The position numbers and the translations under genes are program-made. Shown here one piece after another: positions 41,461-53,361 of a stretch of DNA of 64,000 nt; position 1 is the stretch's first letter, and each line of letters opens with the position of its first letter. The stretch spans positions 1,860,001 to 1,924,000 of the forward strand of contig CP012811.1 in the NCBI GenBank assembly GCA_001936135.1, in the 5' to 3' direction. The stretch comes from Saccharomycopsis fibuligera x Saccharomycopsis cf. fibuligera. Taxonomy: Eukaryota > Ascomycota > Saccharomycetes > Ascoideales > Saccharomycopsidaceae. Below the pieces are notes generated by a model. The model did not search any database and was not told the origin of the DNA. It was given only the letters and a program-made list of their open reading frames with translations.

Positions 41461-44400
41461 ATTTTTGTTTCAGGATAACAGCTGAATTATGGAGTGAAGT
41501 CAGTCCTCCTGAGCGCACATAAACAAAAGTCCTCCAACATTTATACCATGGCTTCCTTTGGCATCATATATGGCTTTTCAAATTATTAGAAAAATGATCT
41601 AAAAATAGTAAAGACTTGCCCTTCCTCAAGCCTCAAGGCATCCACCATTGATTCAACACATCCATGGCAACAATCAAGCATACACACTAGCAAATGGCTT
41701 TACCACATCATGCGTTTTCATGCCATAACCGTATACCATCCATATCTTGTAAAAATTTTGGCGGGAATTTGCTACTGGCACCGCTGCATTGAGCTTCATT
41801 CCACCGCTTTAATGCCTCGAGGCGTTTATTGAGATGCTGGTGAGCCGTTTAACGCAATGTTGAGGCGCTATATATTGGCAAACCGCATTAGCCTGCATGT
41901 ATAGATAAAAATGGCCGGTGTCGTTCATAAGGCTGATTAAAATTAGCGGTATTTGAAAGACCGCCAGCAAACTTCGAGCAGTGCGAATTTTTCAAGGCAA
42001 TTGTCAAGGATATATTTTGTGTTTTTTTGTAAACAATTATTGTTTTGCAAAAGAAAATTTTGCCAGTGAGGTGCAGGTTTACATGCAGGCTGTCAAAAAG
42101 CTTGGTCTGTTGAAGCTTATAAAACAAAACAAAGGACCATAAAAGTGCTCTTTGAGAACAGGAGACACACGCCATTTTTTTAAAGTTATTGATATCGAAG
42201 TATAGGTAGGTAGGCTGGATTTGAGTTGAAGTGGGGGGAAAAAAATACGACTAGCGATGTTACAACTTGTTTCAATATGGTGGCCAATCTTTATTCATAA
42301 TTAAAAATCAGACTCGTTGAGCCCCAGTGAAAAATATTGAGCTGAGAAAGTTGACAATTTCTCGCGAACATCTCTCTGTCTATTCTACCTAAATTCTCCA
42401 GAAATAAGCTTTCCAAAATTCTCATGTAACAAATATGTAGTGGGAGTGATAGGTAGATCAAGCGGTGCTGTATTGCTTATATACAACTGAACGGAGAACA
42501 ACAAACACTCTTGGTTAAATTTCAAGAAATGTCGTGGTAGATAATAATATGTTTCGTAAACGACGGGAAGACACCTGTTACCACTTACAGTTGAGACTCC
42601 ACGCGGTGGGCATTCGAAGTAACAAGAGAAAGAGAATTGGGAGAACTGATCGTAGACTTATGTTACAAAATATAAATAATATCCTTTCATAAGCCGCAAG
42701 GCTTATAATATGCCAATCTGCTGTGGACAAACTGCGTCTTCAAGCCTTCCTCAGACTAATCTTTTAAGTGAGAAGTTGAAGGAATTGGTGACTGGTTGCT
42801 GCAAAATCCGGACTCTGAGCATTGTGTCTTGAATAAGGTTATTGTAATTCTTTAAGGGGAAAACAGGGTCAAAATCAAGAAAACAATACAGTTGCAATAC
42901 AGTTGCATTGCTTTTCTCTGAAACTTGCTTCCCATTCTGCGGGCAATTTAATAATTATAGCTAACATTAACATTTCATGAACTAGTCAGAATACTCAGTT
43001 ATTAACGTGGAAGACTCTGGGTTATATATTCACAATTATAACTACAAAATGCAAAGAGTCGCAATCATTAATGGATGTGCGTCTATGCCTTGTTTGTGCT
43101 TTATAAAGATAAAACACCCACTTGGCTAACAGCTGATTGCATTCAGGTTTCACAACTCTGCAAGCAAATCAACAGCTAGCTAACTTTGCACGAATCACAA
43201 AGAAGTAGCAATTTTCAAGTATAAATTTGATTTAAGAATGGTTAGACTTTCGCAGCTTCGTTTCCGAATGACCCCTCAAAATGGCACAGCGATCATGAAA
43301 CTATTCATAGTTCATAACAGGTCGAAAATCCCACATCAGCCACTAAAGTAATAGTGGCTAAAATCAATCACTAAATCAAACAGCATGCGCCATCTGTACC
43401 TTAAACTAAATCGCAATCAATTATGTGAGGTCACAAAAGACCGCTTTCGTGGATCTCTTTTACTTTTTTTTTTTTTCCCGTTTATTCTTTTAGCCAGTCG
43501 GTTTCTAAAAAGTATTGATAGTGGCGGTGCTTCTATTAATATCTCAATATTGCTGCGCCACGGGGAGGGCATTGATGAGCAGCTCACTGTACTACACACA
43601 ACAGTTTAAACAGAGAAATTAGGAAAGTATACTCGGATAAGAGTAAGAGCAAGTGCAGTTGATAAAAGCGAATGTTAGCAGTTTTTTTTCTTTTTTTACC
43701 AATGGTTAAAAAACGAGACAACGCAAATAGAAATCTAAGAACGGACTACAATCAAATAACGAGTACGGAATAAGGCACTCTGGCCTCCTAGCAACAAGCA
43801 GAGCTCTGAGCCAATGGTTGCTCACCCTAATACTAATTCTTGATCAATGCTGAGTGAAAAACAGTTTAGTAGGTAAATGAGGTGGCTGGTGCACCGTGTA
43901 GCATGAAGCGTTTACCATATGCAGTATGCCTTCGTCTAAAATTATACCATGATCATGTGATTGGTGTTCAGAACTTTTGCTTATGGGCACCGTGAAACAT
44001 GCGGAATCAAAATGCGTGTACATGCATTATGGCGTAGTATGATGCTCTGTGCAGTATCTCGAGGGTTGTCTGGCGGTGTTTCTGTCGGGGGCAAGACTGC
44101 AGCTGAGCGGATCATTTAGAATGACACTGGCGATGGGCGATGAGAGATGGGCAATGAATGGGTGGAGGAGGGGGAAAACTGCTGGCTCGTCTAGAGCTCA
44201 AGTCAAACTGACGGGATGAAATGACGGGGAAGATTAGACTAGACTAGGCTAGGGCGCAAAGCATCCGGGGGTATTTTTGCGGTCAGGCTGGTGGTTGATA
44301 TATATATATATATTACCTTGCTTGTTCTTGGTTCCAGTTTCAATTTGCATTTTCTGCTCACCACCGTATTTTTCGTTTTTGTCTTTTCAACACTAAACAC

Positions 44401-44643
44401 TTTAGCGCTTAATTACAATATATTATTGTGGACGTACACATTCGTTACTTTGAACAAATCATTGCTGGTCCATTCACTGAAAACAACTCCAGCATCACAT
44501 ATACTATAGTACCATCCACTCAAACAAGCACAACAAGCCTTCCAATTGGCAGACCAAAAACCCTATCACAAGCAAATAGATAGATACTCCAATTCGAGCA
44601 CAAGCACAAGCTTACAGTACCTACCACACAACTTATTCGGTAA
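41461..44643. other. 3.2-kb divergent intergenic region (adhesin-like gene / SUR7-like gene)
   Basis: No supported gene on either strand. It holds a short palindromic GCCTCGAGGC near 41815, several T-runs, and a TA-repeat near 44299-44313 that may be the SUR7-like TATA. Long upstream regions are common for fungal adhesin genes with complex regulation. A structured RNA cannot be excluded by eye. Confidence 0.55.
44299..44313 (+). promoter_or_regulatory. (TA)n, possible TATA of the SUR7-like gene
   Basis: A TA run lies about 330 bp before the ATG, rather far, so the assignment is tentative. Confidence 0.35.
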
Positions 44644-45498
44644 ATGGGCGGGTTTAGAACATTTCTCACCACAGTTTCGTGGTTCTTCACATTGGCAGCA
44701 TTAGCCCTAGCAGTATTCGCTGCTGTTGGATCAGTTGACAACAAAAGTAAAGCTATTGATACTATTCATTTCATCAGATTGGATTTCTCCAGCATTGATC
44801 TATCGTCAATAATTTCTGATTCCAGTGTTGCCTCGACTCTTAGCAGTGCTGCCAAGTCCATCTCTTTCAAAGGCTCGGATTTTGGATTCGCCAACACTTA
44901 TACCTTTTCATATTGGGGATATTGTCAATCGGATGACTCCAGCAGCAGTAACAATTTGAAATATGACAGCTGCAGCAGCGCCAAGGCGTTATATTACGTT
45001 GATCCAGAAAAATTCATCCAGGAACAATTAGACAAGAATGAGTACTCAACTGTGATCTCGCAGCTTGTAGGAAGTAGCGGATTGAATGTTTCCTTGCCTG
45101 ACGATATGGAAGATTATGTTCCTACAATCAAAGCGGTTTCTTACTTGATTTTCATTTGTACATTTATCGGAATTGGTGCCTTTGCGTTACAATTCTTGAA
45201 CAACTTTATTGCTAAACGGTCCCATCTTTCCAGTATCTTGTCATTTTTGCTTGGTGCACTCGGCACTACTGCTTTGCTTTTGGCCGCGGCTGGTGCTACT
45301 GGTATGTGGCTTATCGTTAAAGATAAGTTCAATAAGAAGTTGGGTGATACGGGAATTAAAGCAACTATTGATCCTGAATATTTCGGATTGATTTGGGGGT
45401 CGTTTGGTGCTGGGGTGTTGTCTACTCTTGGATGGATGTTTGCTATTTGTTGTGGTCGTACTGAACCTCATTATGATTATGATGAAGTTAAGGAGTGA
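44644..45498 (+). CDS. SUR7/PalI-family four-transmembrane membrane protein
   Basis: 284 residues. A first transmembrane segment lies at about 8-29. An extracellular loop contains the claudin-like SYWGYC motif with a later second Cys (DSCSSAKALYYV). Three further hydrophobic segments lie at about 162-185, 198-220 and 247-268. The protein ends in an acidic cytosolic tail (DYDEVKE). This layout is that of the SUR7/PUN1/PalI family, which marks eisosomes or plasma-membrane domains and supports cell-wall integrity. Which subfamily member it is (Sur7, Fmp45, Pun1 or Rim9-like) is not clear from this reading. Confidence 0.8.
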   Translation: MGGFRTFLTTVSWFFTLAALALAVFAAVGSVDNKSKAIDTIHFIRLDFSSIDLSSIISDSSVASTLSSAAKSISFKGSDFGFANTYTFSYWGYCQSDDSSSSNNLKYDSCSSAKALYYVDPEKFIQEQLDKNEYSTVISQLVGSSGLNVSLPDDMEDYVPTIKAVSYLIFICTFIGIGAFALQFLNNFIAKRSHLSSILSFLLGALGTTALLLAAAGATGMWLIVKDKFNKKLGDTGIKATIDPEYFGLIWGSFGAGVLSTLGWMFAICCGRTEPHYDYDEVKE

Positions 45499-46036
45499 TC
45501 AAGGCTTTCTGAAGAATCTAAACTTTTTACATTAAAAAAAAAAAAAAAGAAAAAAAATTACTAAAAGACTAGAAAAATATTAAAAAATACTATATAGTTT
45601 GCACATGATTTTTTTTTTGTTCTAGACATGGGTCCAATATTTGCTGGTTGTTTTGTTACCATTTAATGCTTTTTTTGTTTTGTTTTGTTTCTTGAATTCT
45701 TTTTTTACATTGTTTTGCATTTTAATTTTTTCATCTGACTTATACTTTCAATAGTTTCTATATTCTATCTGTTCTATTTTTCCCCATAATCTATGCTTTT
45801 TGTTATACTTAACTTTACGTATCAGAGTAGAAACACTAAATTTCTTCCCAAACTATGATTGCTCTATAAATCATTTTTTTATAAAGCTACAGTATTGCAT
45901 CTATAAATATCGTCTATTACTGTGCCGCACAACAAGCAGCGCCAAAGATATTATATAATCATCGCCAAATAGCTGAGTAACCTCTAGCAGCTCGGTCTCA
46001 GTGGCCGTTTTTTTTTTGTTTTTTTTACTACTCCCA
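45499..46036. other. Convergent intergenic region SUR7-like / MTR2
   Basis: 538 bp of A- and T-rich sequence between convergent genes: presumably 3' UTRs and polyadenylation signals. No gene seen. Confidence 0.6.
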
Positions 46037-46576
46037 CTACACCTGTATCACCGAATCACTAGGAATGTAATTCACTTTATAATTGAAACTATTGATACAC
46101 TCTTGGTTCGCCACTGCATTAGCGGAAGCTTGGCCGCCAGGAACAACTTTAGTGCTGTCGACTGCCAACACAATGGTGAATCCAAACCAAGATCCCCATA
46201 TTGGCCTGCTAGTAGTAGTAGTGCTAGTGTTCATAGTCATTGGGATACTTGGCTGCACCAAGTCCGCCGATTCGTTCAACTTGTTCTTACCGCTTTCGTC
46301 GAATCGCACTTTGCCAGTCACAACCACGGAAGTGACATCTAAGCCGGGCACTGCGTGATAATCGAAAGAAGAAAGACGGTGTTGGGTTAATGGTAGTTTT
46401 AGCCAATATTGATGGAACTGTTGCTTGTCAGCAAGGGGAGAAGAATTGATTAGGATTTTGACATTGGTGGAACTGAGCTGGTTGAGGGTGATGTAAGAAG
46501 CAGGATTGAGGTTTGCAGGCTTTTGATCCAAAGAGTCCAATATTGAGTCAACGAGGATTTTGATGGAATCAGCCAT
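46037..46576 (-). CDS. MTR2: mRNA export factor Mtr2
   Basis: 179 residues from the ATG at 46576; S. cerevisiae Mtr2 has 184. The frame continues upstream without another ATG, and the short start fits the family. Conserved blocks in order: QHRLSSFDYHAVPG, the VTGKVRFDESGKNKL strand, RPIWGSWFGFTIVLAVD, and the C-terminal INSFNYKVNYIPSDSVI. These match the NTF2-like fold of Mtr2. Family role: dimerises with Mex67 to carry mRNPs and pre-60S subunits through nuclear pores. An insert of Thr/Ser lies between the KVRFDESG and PIWG blocks. Confidence 0.87.
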   Translation of the reverse strand: MADSIKILVDSILDSLDQKPANLNPASYITLNQLSSTNVKILINSSPLADKQQFHQYWLKLPLTQHRLSSFDYHAVPGLDVTSVVVTGKVRFDESGKNKLNESADLVQPSIPMTMNTSTTTTSRPIWGSWFGFTIVLAVDSTKVVPGGQASANAVANQECINSFNYKVNYIPSDSVIQV

Positions 46577-47928
46577 TGTTGGTGATGTAGTAGTAGTTGC
46601 TGTTTGTTGTGTTGGTTGGGTGAAAAATGACTGACCGGTATTGTTGCTGGGAGCGATGCAGAAGCGAGGCAAAGAGAAGAGAAGAGAACAGGATTTGATA
46701 TGGTATGATATGGTATGGTATGATACGTCAGTGGCAGGGCAGGCAACAGATCAGGATTGGATCAAGCTAAAAACGGCTAGCTGATGGGAACTGCTGGAAG
46801 AAGTGATCTGGTGCTACCAGAAACAGCGTCCTTGAGCCAGCAAAAATCTCAAATAATTTTGTGCAGTTCCCGCGATGGCAGAAATAGTGAGACACCGTGG
46901 GGCGGGTACTGGGCCCTACTGGGCGTGTTATGTAATCGATTAGTGTGTGAGGAAGGGGTGTCTGCGGGGGGTGCCAGCCACCGAGTATCGGAACAATGTA
47001 CACAGCTCACAGTCAGAGACAGTGATTGACTGGCAAGATCATTGCAGCAACTGAATCACCACAACCCATATATCAGATGGGACTGCAATTCCTCCCAATT
47101 GGGCAGCTTCCCCATTGGGCCATGTCCATGCACCATCCCAGCTGTAAGCGTCCTTGCAAGGCCCTGCCCCCCAGCCATCAATAGCTATAGCACACACACT
47201 CTGCCTGCCATCTGCTTTAACCACAATCTATCTATCTATATTTATATATATATCTTGAATCCTGCCCCACGTCCGTTCTCCTGGCTCGACACCAGACGTT
47301 GCCGTTTGCTATCATTTGCTATCACTTTAAGTCTGTTAATTTTCCACTTCTGTATTCTGTTCCATTTTCCACTTTTTCCACTTTTTCCACTTTTTTCAAT
47401 TTTTCCAATTCCAGTCTCTCCCTGATCACTGTCCGTCTCTTGAGAGTACACTGCTATTCCCTGACATCTTTAGATCTACCCGATTAGTCACGGCCCGCCC
47501 TTAATCCAGCACCTCCCTCCCGTTCGCTTCCTTCCTTGTTTAGTACCTTGCAACACTAGCACCCTCACCTCTCGTTTCATTGTTGCTCTCATAATATTCA
47601 TTCACCCATTGCAAATATATCTTTCCAATCAGTCTACACATCTTTTCTGTCTGTCTGTCTGTCTTGCCAGTTACTTCACCTATCCACAACTGCTTCCCGT
47701 CTCTCTCCATATCCTATCTGATCTCCCTACGGAAACTTTTACTGCAGCTGACCGATTGATTGCGTCTCGTCTTTTTCCACAAACGCCATTTTTCCGTGTT
47801 TTTTTCCCTTTTGAAAACTGTTTCCAGTGTGGAAAAAATAATTGCTCATTCTAGAAAGCCTTGTCTTCCACTTGACATCTACACCCTTTTCTTAAAGTCT
47901 CATCAGCTTACCATCCTCTCTGGCAAAT
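46577..47928. other. Divergent intergenic region MTR2 / ASH1
   Basis: 1.35 kb. Contains an AT repeat (ATATTTATATATATAT) near 47233-47252 and a TTTTTCCAC-type pyrimidine repeat at about 47365-47410. Both promoters lie here. Short frames reflect pyrimidine-rich leader sequence; no gene is supported. Confidence 0.55.
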
Positions 47929-50355
47929 ATGAATTGCTACTTGCCGACATCCAATATTCGCACTAGCCCACCCAATGGCTCCCCTGATTCAATAATCCAT
48001 CAAAACCAGTTTGTTTCACATCCTGCATCCACTTTTGACACCACTTCGTCCATCAACAAAAAGAGAAAGGCTAGCTACACCTACGAAGCCCCAAAGGAAA
48101 ATTCTTCAAATACCAATAGCATGGCCAAAACTATGATTTCAAACAACAACACTTCTCCAGCCGGCGAGTTGCAAATCGCCAAAAGACAGAAACTTCCTCG
48201 CACCACCGCCACCACCACTTCCTCCTCCTCCTCCTCAAACCCTATAAATAACTGTTTCCCCATGGCAACCACCGTTGCCAATCCTGCTTCCGATGACGCT
48301 GCTTCTCAAGCTGCTGCTGCTGCTGCTGTCAGCAATAACACACCACCAGCATCTCCAGAGTCTCTGAATACTCTTTCCAACAAATCGTCTGCTTCATCCT
48401 TGAATTCAAACTCCTCTACAAATACCGCTTCGTCTTCGGTTATCACGGATTGTTCTCTCAATTATTTTGACACTTTGCCAACAAACATCAACAAAATTTG
48501 CAGCACCACCGCTCTGCACGGCGATCCTTGGGATCTCAGCGAGGATGCATTGCATACTCAAAAGCGTCATAATCAACACCAATATCAACATCATTATCCT
48601 CATCAGATAGATGAAACTCAAGCTTCTTCATTCAGCGATCCAGAAACTAGCATCATCAGCAAAAACAACAACAGCTACAAGACCCATTCTTCCAATGCAG
48701 TAGCAGAAATGAAACAACCAAAATTGGCTAGTGAATTACAAGAAATTGAAAGCTTCTACATTGGTTGGAGAAAAAATTTTGAAAAGTGGTTATTAATGAA
48801 AAATCCAAAAAAGTACAACGAATTCAAAAGTTTTTTGAAGTTCAACTCCGTAGATAAAGAGGGTCTCGATTTTGAACAATATGCCAAACTCAGTCATAAC
48901 AAAAGATCGCTGCCTGTTTCCTCTCCGGTGAAAGGCCAACAACATTACAACCACAATCAGCATGTTCAACAGCTGATACGCAATTCCCATTCTCAACTGT
49001 ACCACTATCAACAATATCAAAGTGATAAATATAGCAATAACTACAATAACTACAACAACAACAATGACAGTACCAGCGACTCATCGATAAGAAACAAAAT
49101 CAACCAATACTTGGTCAAGAAGCCAGTGTTTAATTCCAAAATTTCCAAGAAATTCAAAAACAAAAGCAATGAAATGATTCTCAACAACATCATCAAAAAG
49201 AGAAATGATACCACTTCATTGATGTCATACTCTCATCATTCTGCTGCCATTGGCAAAAGCATTAATAGTCTCGAACGCCACAAGATCTCTAATAGTGCCG
49301 GTGCTTCTTCTGTTGCTGCTGCTGCTGCTGCTGCTACGCCTAGATCTATTGCTCGTGAACATAATGGTAATAGCAGTAGTTCTATTAAATTGAGTCCAAT
49401 TCTCTCCATTCCAAAAGCCAATGATCATGAAAGCACCTCTGCTACCAATGCTAACAATAACAGTAACGCAAATAACAACACCACTACCGCCAAGAATGAA
49501 AGATCAGGACAAGCAATTAGGTTGCCTTCGATTAACGAAATTTTGGACTCTGAATCGTTTTCAGTGACCAAAATTTCATCCCCTTCAAGATCTTCTTCTT
49601 CGTCAACTTATTTGCCAAATAACAATGCTGCTGTTGCTGTTGGTGATAGAAGATCAATTTCTACTTCTTCGGTAGAGTCAGCTAACTCTGTGTTTTCCGA
49701 TAATGGCACTGCTAATGCACAATCATCCTTCCTTGCTGATGATGGTTTGAATTCTGGGGCTGCTGCCGCCGCTGCTGCTACTAGCAAGTTGTCACCTCCT
49801 TTGATTGCTTTCAAATCTAGTTCCGCTGCTGGTTCTAACAATCAAAGCAAAGGCAACAATAATTATTATATGTCGAGATTGCCGGATGCGTTGACTCCAA
49901 CTTTGCATTCCTCGGCATCTCCATATCCTCCAGTTTTCCCATCTTACCAGCACCACCAGCACCAATTTCACCACCACCATCAACTTGCCTCTCCAGCAAC
50001 CTCCCCAGAAAAAAAATCCCCATCCAAAAAATCCACTTCCGTTTCCCCATCCAAGAAATCTGCCTCTTCCTCTTCTGGCACATCTAACTCTACTCACCAT
50101 GGCAAAAGAACCTGCTTATCATGTGGCCTGAGCAGTTCGCCATGCTGGAGACCATCATGGTCCCTTTCTGAAGGCCAGTTATGTAACAGTTGTGGTCTTC
50201 GTTACAAGAAGACAAATGCTCGTTGCTTAAATGACAAATGCTTGAGAATCCCGGCAAAGGGAGAGTTTGGGTTGATTAAGAACAAAGCTAATGGCATAGA
50301 AGAAGATTATCGTTGTTTGAGATGTTCTTGCCACCTTGAGTTGAAGAAGGCTTGA
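47929..50355 (+). CDS. ASH1: GATA-type zinc-finger repressor Ash1
   Basis: 808 residues (S. cerevisiae Ash1 has 588). The GATA finger has the pattern C-x2-C-x17-C-x2-C starting at residue 729, containing [10 protein letters not shown] and [11 protein letters not shown]. The region after it, [20 protein letters not shown], has the Ash1-specific extension with a further Cys pair. Ash1 is a daughter-specific repressor of HO in S. cerevisiae and a filamentation regulator in C. albicans. The N-terminal 700 residues are disordered, with poly-Ala, Asn/Tyr, His/Gln and Ser runs. Third-position CTG occurs at residue 734 inside the finger loop (50128-50130), where the S. cerevisiae protein has Ser as I recall it. 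Localisation elements of the mRNA could not be judged. Confidence 0.87.
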   Translation: MNCYLPTSNIRTSPPNGSPDSIIHQNQFVSHPASTFDTTSSINKKRKASYTYEAPKENSSNTNSMAKTMISNNNTSPAGELQIAKRQKLPRTTATTTSSSSSSNPINNCFPMATTVANPASDDAASQAAAAAAVSNNTPPASPESLNTLSNKSSASSLNSNSSTNTASSSVITDCSLNYFDTLPTNINKICSTTALHGDPWDLSEDALHTQKRHNQHQYQHHYPHQIDETQASSFSDPETSIISKNNNSYKTHSSNAVAEMKQPKLASELQEIESFYIGWRKNFEKWLLMKNPKKYNEFKSFLKFNSVDKEGLDFEQYAKLSHNKRSLPVSSPVKGQQHYNHNQHVQQLIRNSHSQLYHYQQYQSDKYSNNYNNYNNNNDSTSDSSIRNKINQYLVKKPVFNSKISKKFKNKSNEMILNNIIKKRNDTTSLMSYSHHSAAIGKSINSLERHKISNSAGASSVAAAAAAATPRSIAREHNGNSSSSIKLSPILSIPKANDHESTSATNANNNSNANNNTTTAKNERSGQAIRLPSINEILDSESFSVTKISSPSRSSSSSTYLPNNNAAVAVGDRRSISTSSVESANSVFSDNGTANAQSSFLADDGLNSGAAAAAAATSKLSPPLIAFKSSSAAGSNNQSKGNNNYYMSRLPDALTPTLHSSASPYPPVFPSYQHHQHQFHHHHQLASPATSPEKKSPSKKSTSVSPSKKSASSSSGTSNSTHHGKRTCLSCGLSSSPCWRPSWSLSEGQLCNSCGLRYKKTNARCLNDKCLRIPAKGEFGLIKNKANGIEEDYRCLRCSCHLELKKA

Positions 50356-51812
50356 GATTTTGATGTTTTGAATTTGGACTTTGTTATTTATTTTTATGGA
50401 CCTATTATGGATTTTTGGTTTGATTTTGTCTTTATTATACTTTAATGCTTTAATGCTGTGATGCTTGATGTTACACTTTGTTTTAATTTTTAATTTTGGT
50501 TTCTTTTTTATCTATTGGTTTTTTTTATTTTGCCTCTTTTTGTTAATTATTACTAGGGAATGAGAAAGCTCTGTTCCCTTTAGTGTATTCCTATTTCTAC
50601 CTTTTATTTCCTGGACTCTTCTTACTAATCAACTTTGTATATCTTTTGTACTATATGTTTCTACCTTTCTATTTATTTATTTACTAGTTCTTCTACACTA
50701 CACACTTGATTTAAATTTCTATCACACTTCTTCTTTTATGTTCGGTGTTTTGAAATATATTTGATTTTCTTGATTTTTTCACTTACTCTATTCATTAACT
50801 GTGAAATACTGACTTTTTAATGCTCAGCTCAAATAAATAGTTTTAGATTCTCTTTCTCTTACTATGTTTCAACTTGATTTGATCTGACTTTTGATTTCTA
50901 AAATTTGGCTTTGACTTTTTATTTAGATTGTTTGAATTTGACAAATTATACATATTTTGTCCTACATTGTCTCACACTTATCACTTTTCGCAACATGTCA
51001 ATTGAGTAAAAAGGTCTCACAACAATACTGCTACTGTGCTATTTGATGACTGGGTGCTTTTGATTGTTTGTTTTTTTCTTCTTCTTTTTTTTTTTTTTTT
51101 TATTTTTTTTTTTTAATTTTTGTCTATTGATTTTCATCTGCTGGTTGGCTGGTTCACCATCAACGCTGGGGGAGGGAGGGGCTGGCAGATAAACTCTCCG
51201 CACAGCACCGCACCGCAGTACACCACACAGCAAGCACCCTGTAATGGTAGCCAAGTCTTATAATGATGTCTTGGTCAAATATTCTAATGGAAAGCATTTC
51301 TGCATTTTTTTTTTATTATTATTATCAAAAAGGTGAGCAAAAGCAATGAGTAGAACGTTGTTGAGGTGGGTAGCTGAGCAACTAAGGCACGCTTGGCAGT
51401 TGTATACCAATGACTATAGCTATAGCTAAGAATGAGAACACCAGCAAGAATGCAATTTTACATTGGCGTTGGTTCCCGAAACCGTAGTTTAGAACAAGTC
51501 ATAATATTATATGCGTACATGGCTCAAAACTGGCTCAAAAATTCATATTCTGGTTGTTCTATATATATAGCTTACTGTAGCCTGTCAGCAAAGCATGGTC
51601 GACTTGGCAGCTTTCTGATTTTGTGTAGCTTATAGGGCACTATTCTTAAAGAAAGTATATGCATTGTATCAAAATAAATAGCAAGTGGCTAATACGGCTC
51701 ATAGAATGCTGCAGACAGAGCACCTTGTTATGAAATTGTTCATCATAGTCATGACCAGCCTAAGTTGTAAAACATTAAAAGAGCTGAAACAAAGGAAAGC
51801 AACCACACTGTG

Positions 51813-51851
<39 letters not shown>

Positions 51852-53223
51852 GGTCATTTGAAAATTAAACACAAGATATTGCAATGTTCATCCCGGTTTA
51901 TCACAAAAACAAGGCAAAAGTAGTACATAAATGTGGCTTATTCCAATAACAAACTATCGCCGCAACCGACACTGCTTCAAACCCAGATTCTTGGCTATTA
52001 AAGTGCTACAGTATCAGCTGTCAAAAACCAGCTGGACAAACGTTTCCTCCAAAGAACTTTGACGTCAAATATCGAGTTTCATATTTCAACATGGATCCCT
52101 ATACATTTCTGCATGGATGCTACTGTAGCATGGCCGGGGCAGATGCACGCCTTGCAAGGCTTGCATAAATTACAGTGAGATGCGCCAACGCTTATTATTT
52201 CAATCGAGCAAGTGATAAGTTTTCCTGTACAGATCCATCGATGTTCTATCCTCGATCGAGAAATTCCCCTGCTTGTTGCTATAAAATAACTGCAGCTGTC
52301 CGGTAAAATAAAATAAAGTGCTTGTTTGATACTAGCTAGTGCGCCTTGAGCTAAAGGTGTACCTAGGTATCTTGTGCTAATGTGCTAATTGGCTTGCCTT
52401 AAATTTCAATAAATCTATCTATAAATTCCATCGAACCACGAAAGTTTTTTCGAGAAGCAGCGGACAAGCAAACAGAGATACTTGATTATATCTCTATATA
52501 TATTGCGATGCTGGCTGCTTGGACAGTTTTCTACATGGCGGTAGAATTGTACTTAAAAAACATCAATGTTGCGAATAACTTGATAGATGAGTTTTGAAAG
52601 TTATGTTGTGATGAAAGTCCACCAAACTTCCCTACATATAGAAAAATATCCCATGCTTACTTGTAGGTTATTCAATACTTATCTGTGTTACAGAATGCGA
52701 TGTAATTCATGAACTCAAATAAATCATGTACGAAATATTTGGCAACGATCAGTGTTATAGCATACATATTATTTAATATAAAGGCGGGTTTCTCATAGAT
52801 GCATCTAATAAAATGTGTTAAACTCCTGAACCCGCCAGACCTTAGTTACGCTATAAATTTACCTCTTGCAGAGAGCGTTTTGGATGTGTATACATATCAC
52901 ATTGTACGTATTATACATTTTTACAAATCGCAGGCTTAGATCCTTTAAGGAAATATAACGGTTAAATGAATTCAGCGCTGTGGAAAGTGAAGCGTTTTTG
53001 GTTTCAAATTTAGAATTGTTGAAATCTTTATTCAAGATCAGTGGTAAGTGCTAAAAACCAATTAATAAACTCACCAATCACATTCTCATCTAACCCTCCT
53101 GGCATCTTCTATCTCTACTAAAAAATTAGGAAATAAAAATTTGATCACATAAATTTTGGAAAAGGAAAAAGAACAAAACAAAAACTTCAAAATATATATG
53201 CCATAAAAAATAGCAAAAAAGAA
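50356..53223. other. 2.9-kb gene-free region downstream of ASH1
   Basis: No supported gene. T-rich tracts near 50500-50760, 51075-51118 and 51818-51850 (poly-T of about 33). The last few hundred bases before the tRNA hold A-rich sequence. Small frames are tract artefacts. Confidence 0.6.
51818..51850. repeat. Poly-T tract (about 33 nt)
   Basis: An uninterrupted T-run inside gene-free DNA between ASH1 and tRNA-Lys. Confidence 0.9.
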
Positions 53224-53308
53224 AGCCCCACGCGGGGCTCGAACCCGCAACCTTTCGATTTCGCTCGTTGTTAAGAGTCGAATGCACTACCGATTGTGCT
53301 AGCGAGGC
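53224..53308 (-). tRNA. tRNA-Lys (anticodon CUU) with a 12-nt intron
   Basis: 85 nt on the minus strand. The acceptor arm GCCTCGC pairs with GTGGGGC (two G-U pairs), with discriminator T. The D-stem is GCAC/GTGC and the T-arm GCGGG-TTCGAGC-CCCGC. The anticodon stem TTCGA/TCGAA encloses CT-CTT-A, then a 12-nt insert (ACAACGAGCGAA) at the canonical 37/38 position, leaving a 73-nt mature tRNA. Anticodon CUU means Lys for AAG. An alternative placing of the intron by a base is possible because of A-runs at its edges. Pol III termination T-run lies downstream, on the low-coordinate side (the A-run at about 53214-53220 on +). Confidence 0.95.
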
Positions 53309-53361
53309 TGATCTTGATCGGGTCTTTTTAGACTGATTCATTATATATTTTAAGAAAATAA

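Noticed and set aside
43260-43282. AATGACCCCTCAAAA resembling the LINE-like terminus
   Set aside because: Only about 15 bp match and the upstream sequence does not align, so it is probably chance.
46577-46672. Upstream extension of MTR2
   Set aside because: Begins at TTG; the ATG at 46576 fits the normal Mtr2 length.
46784-47029. Short overlapping frames on both strands between MTR2 and ASH1
   Set aside because: No motifs, and they fall in promoter sequence.
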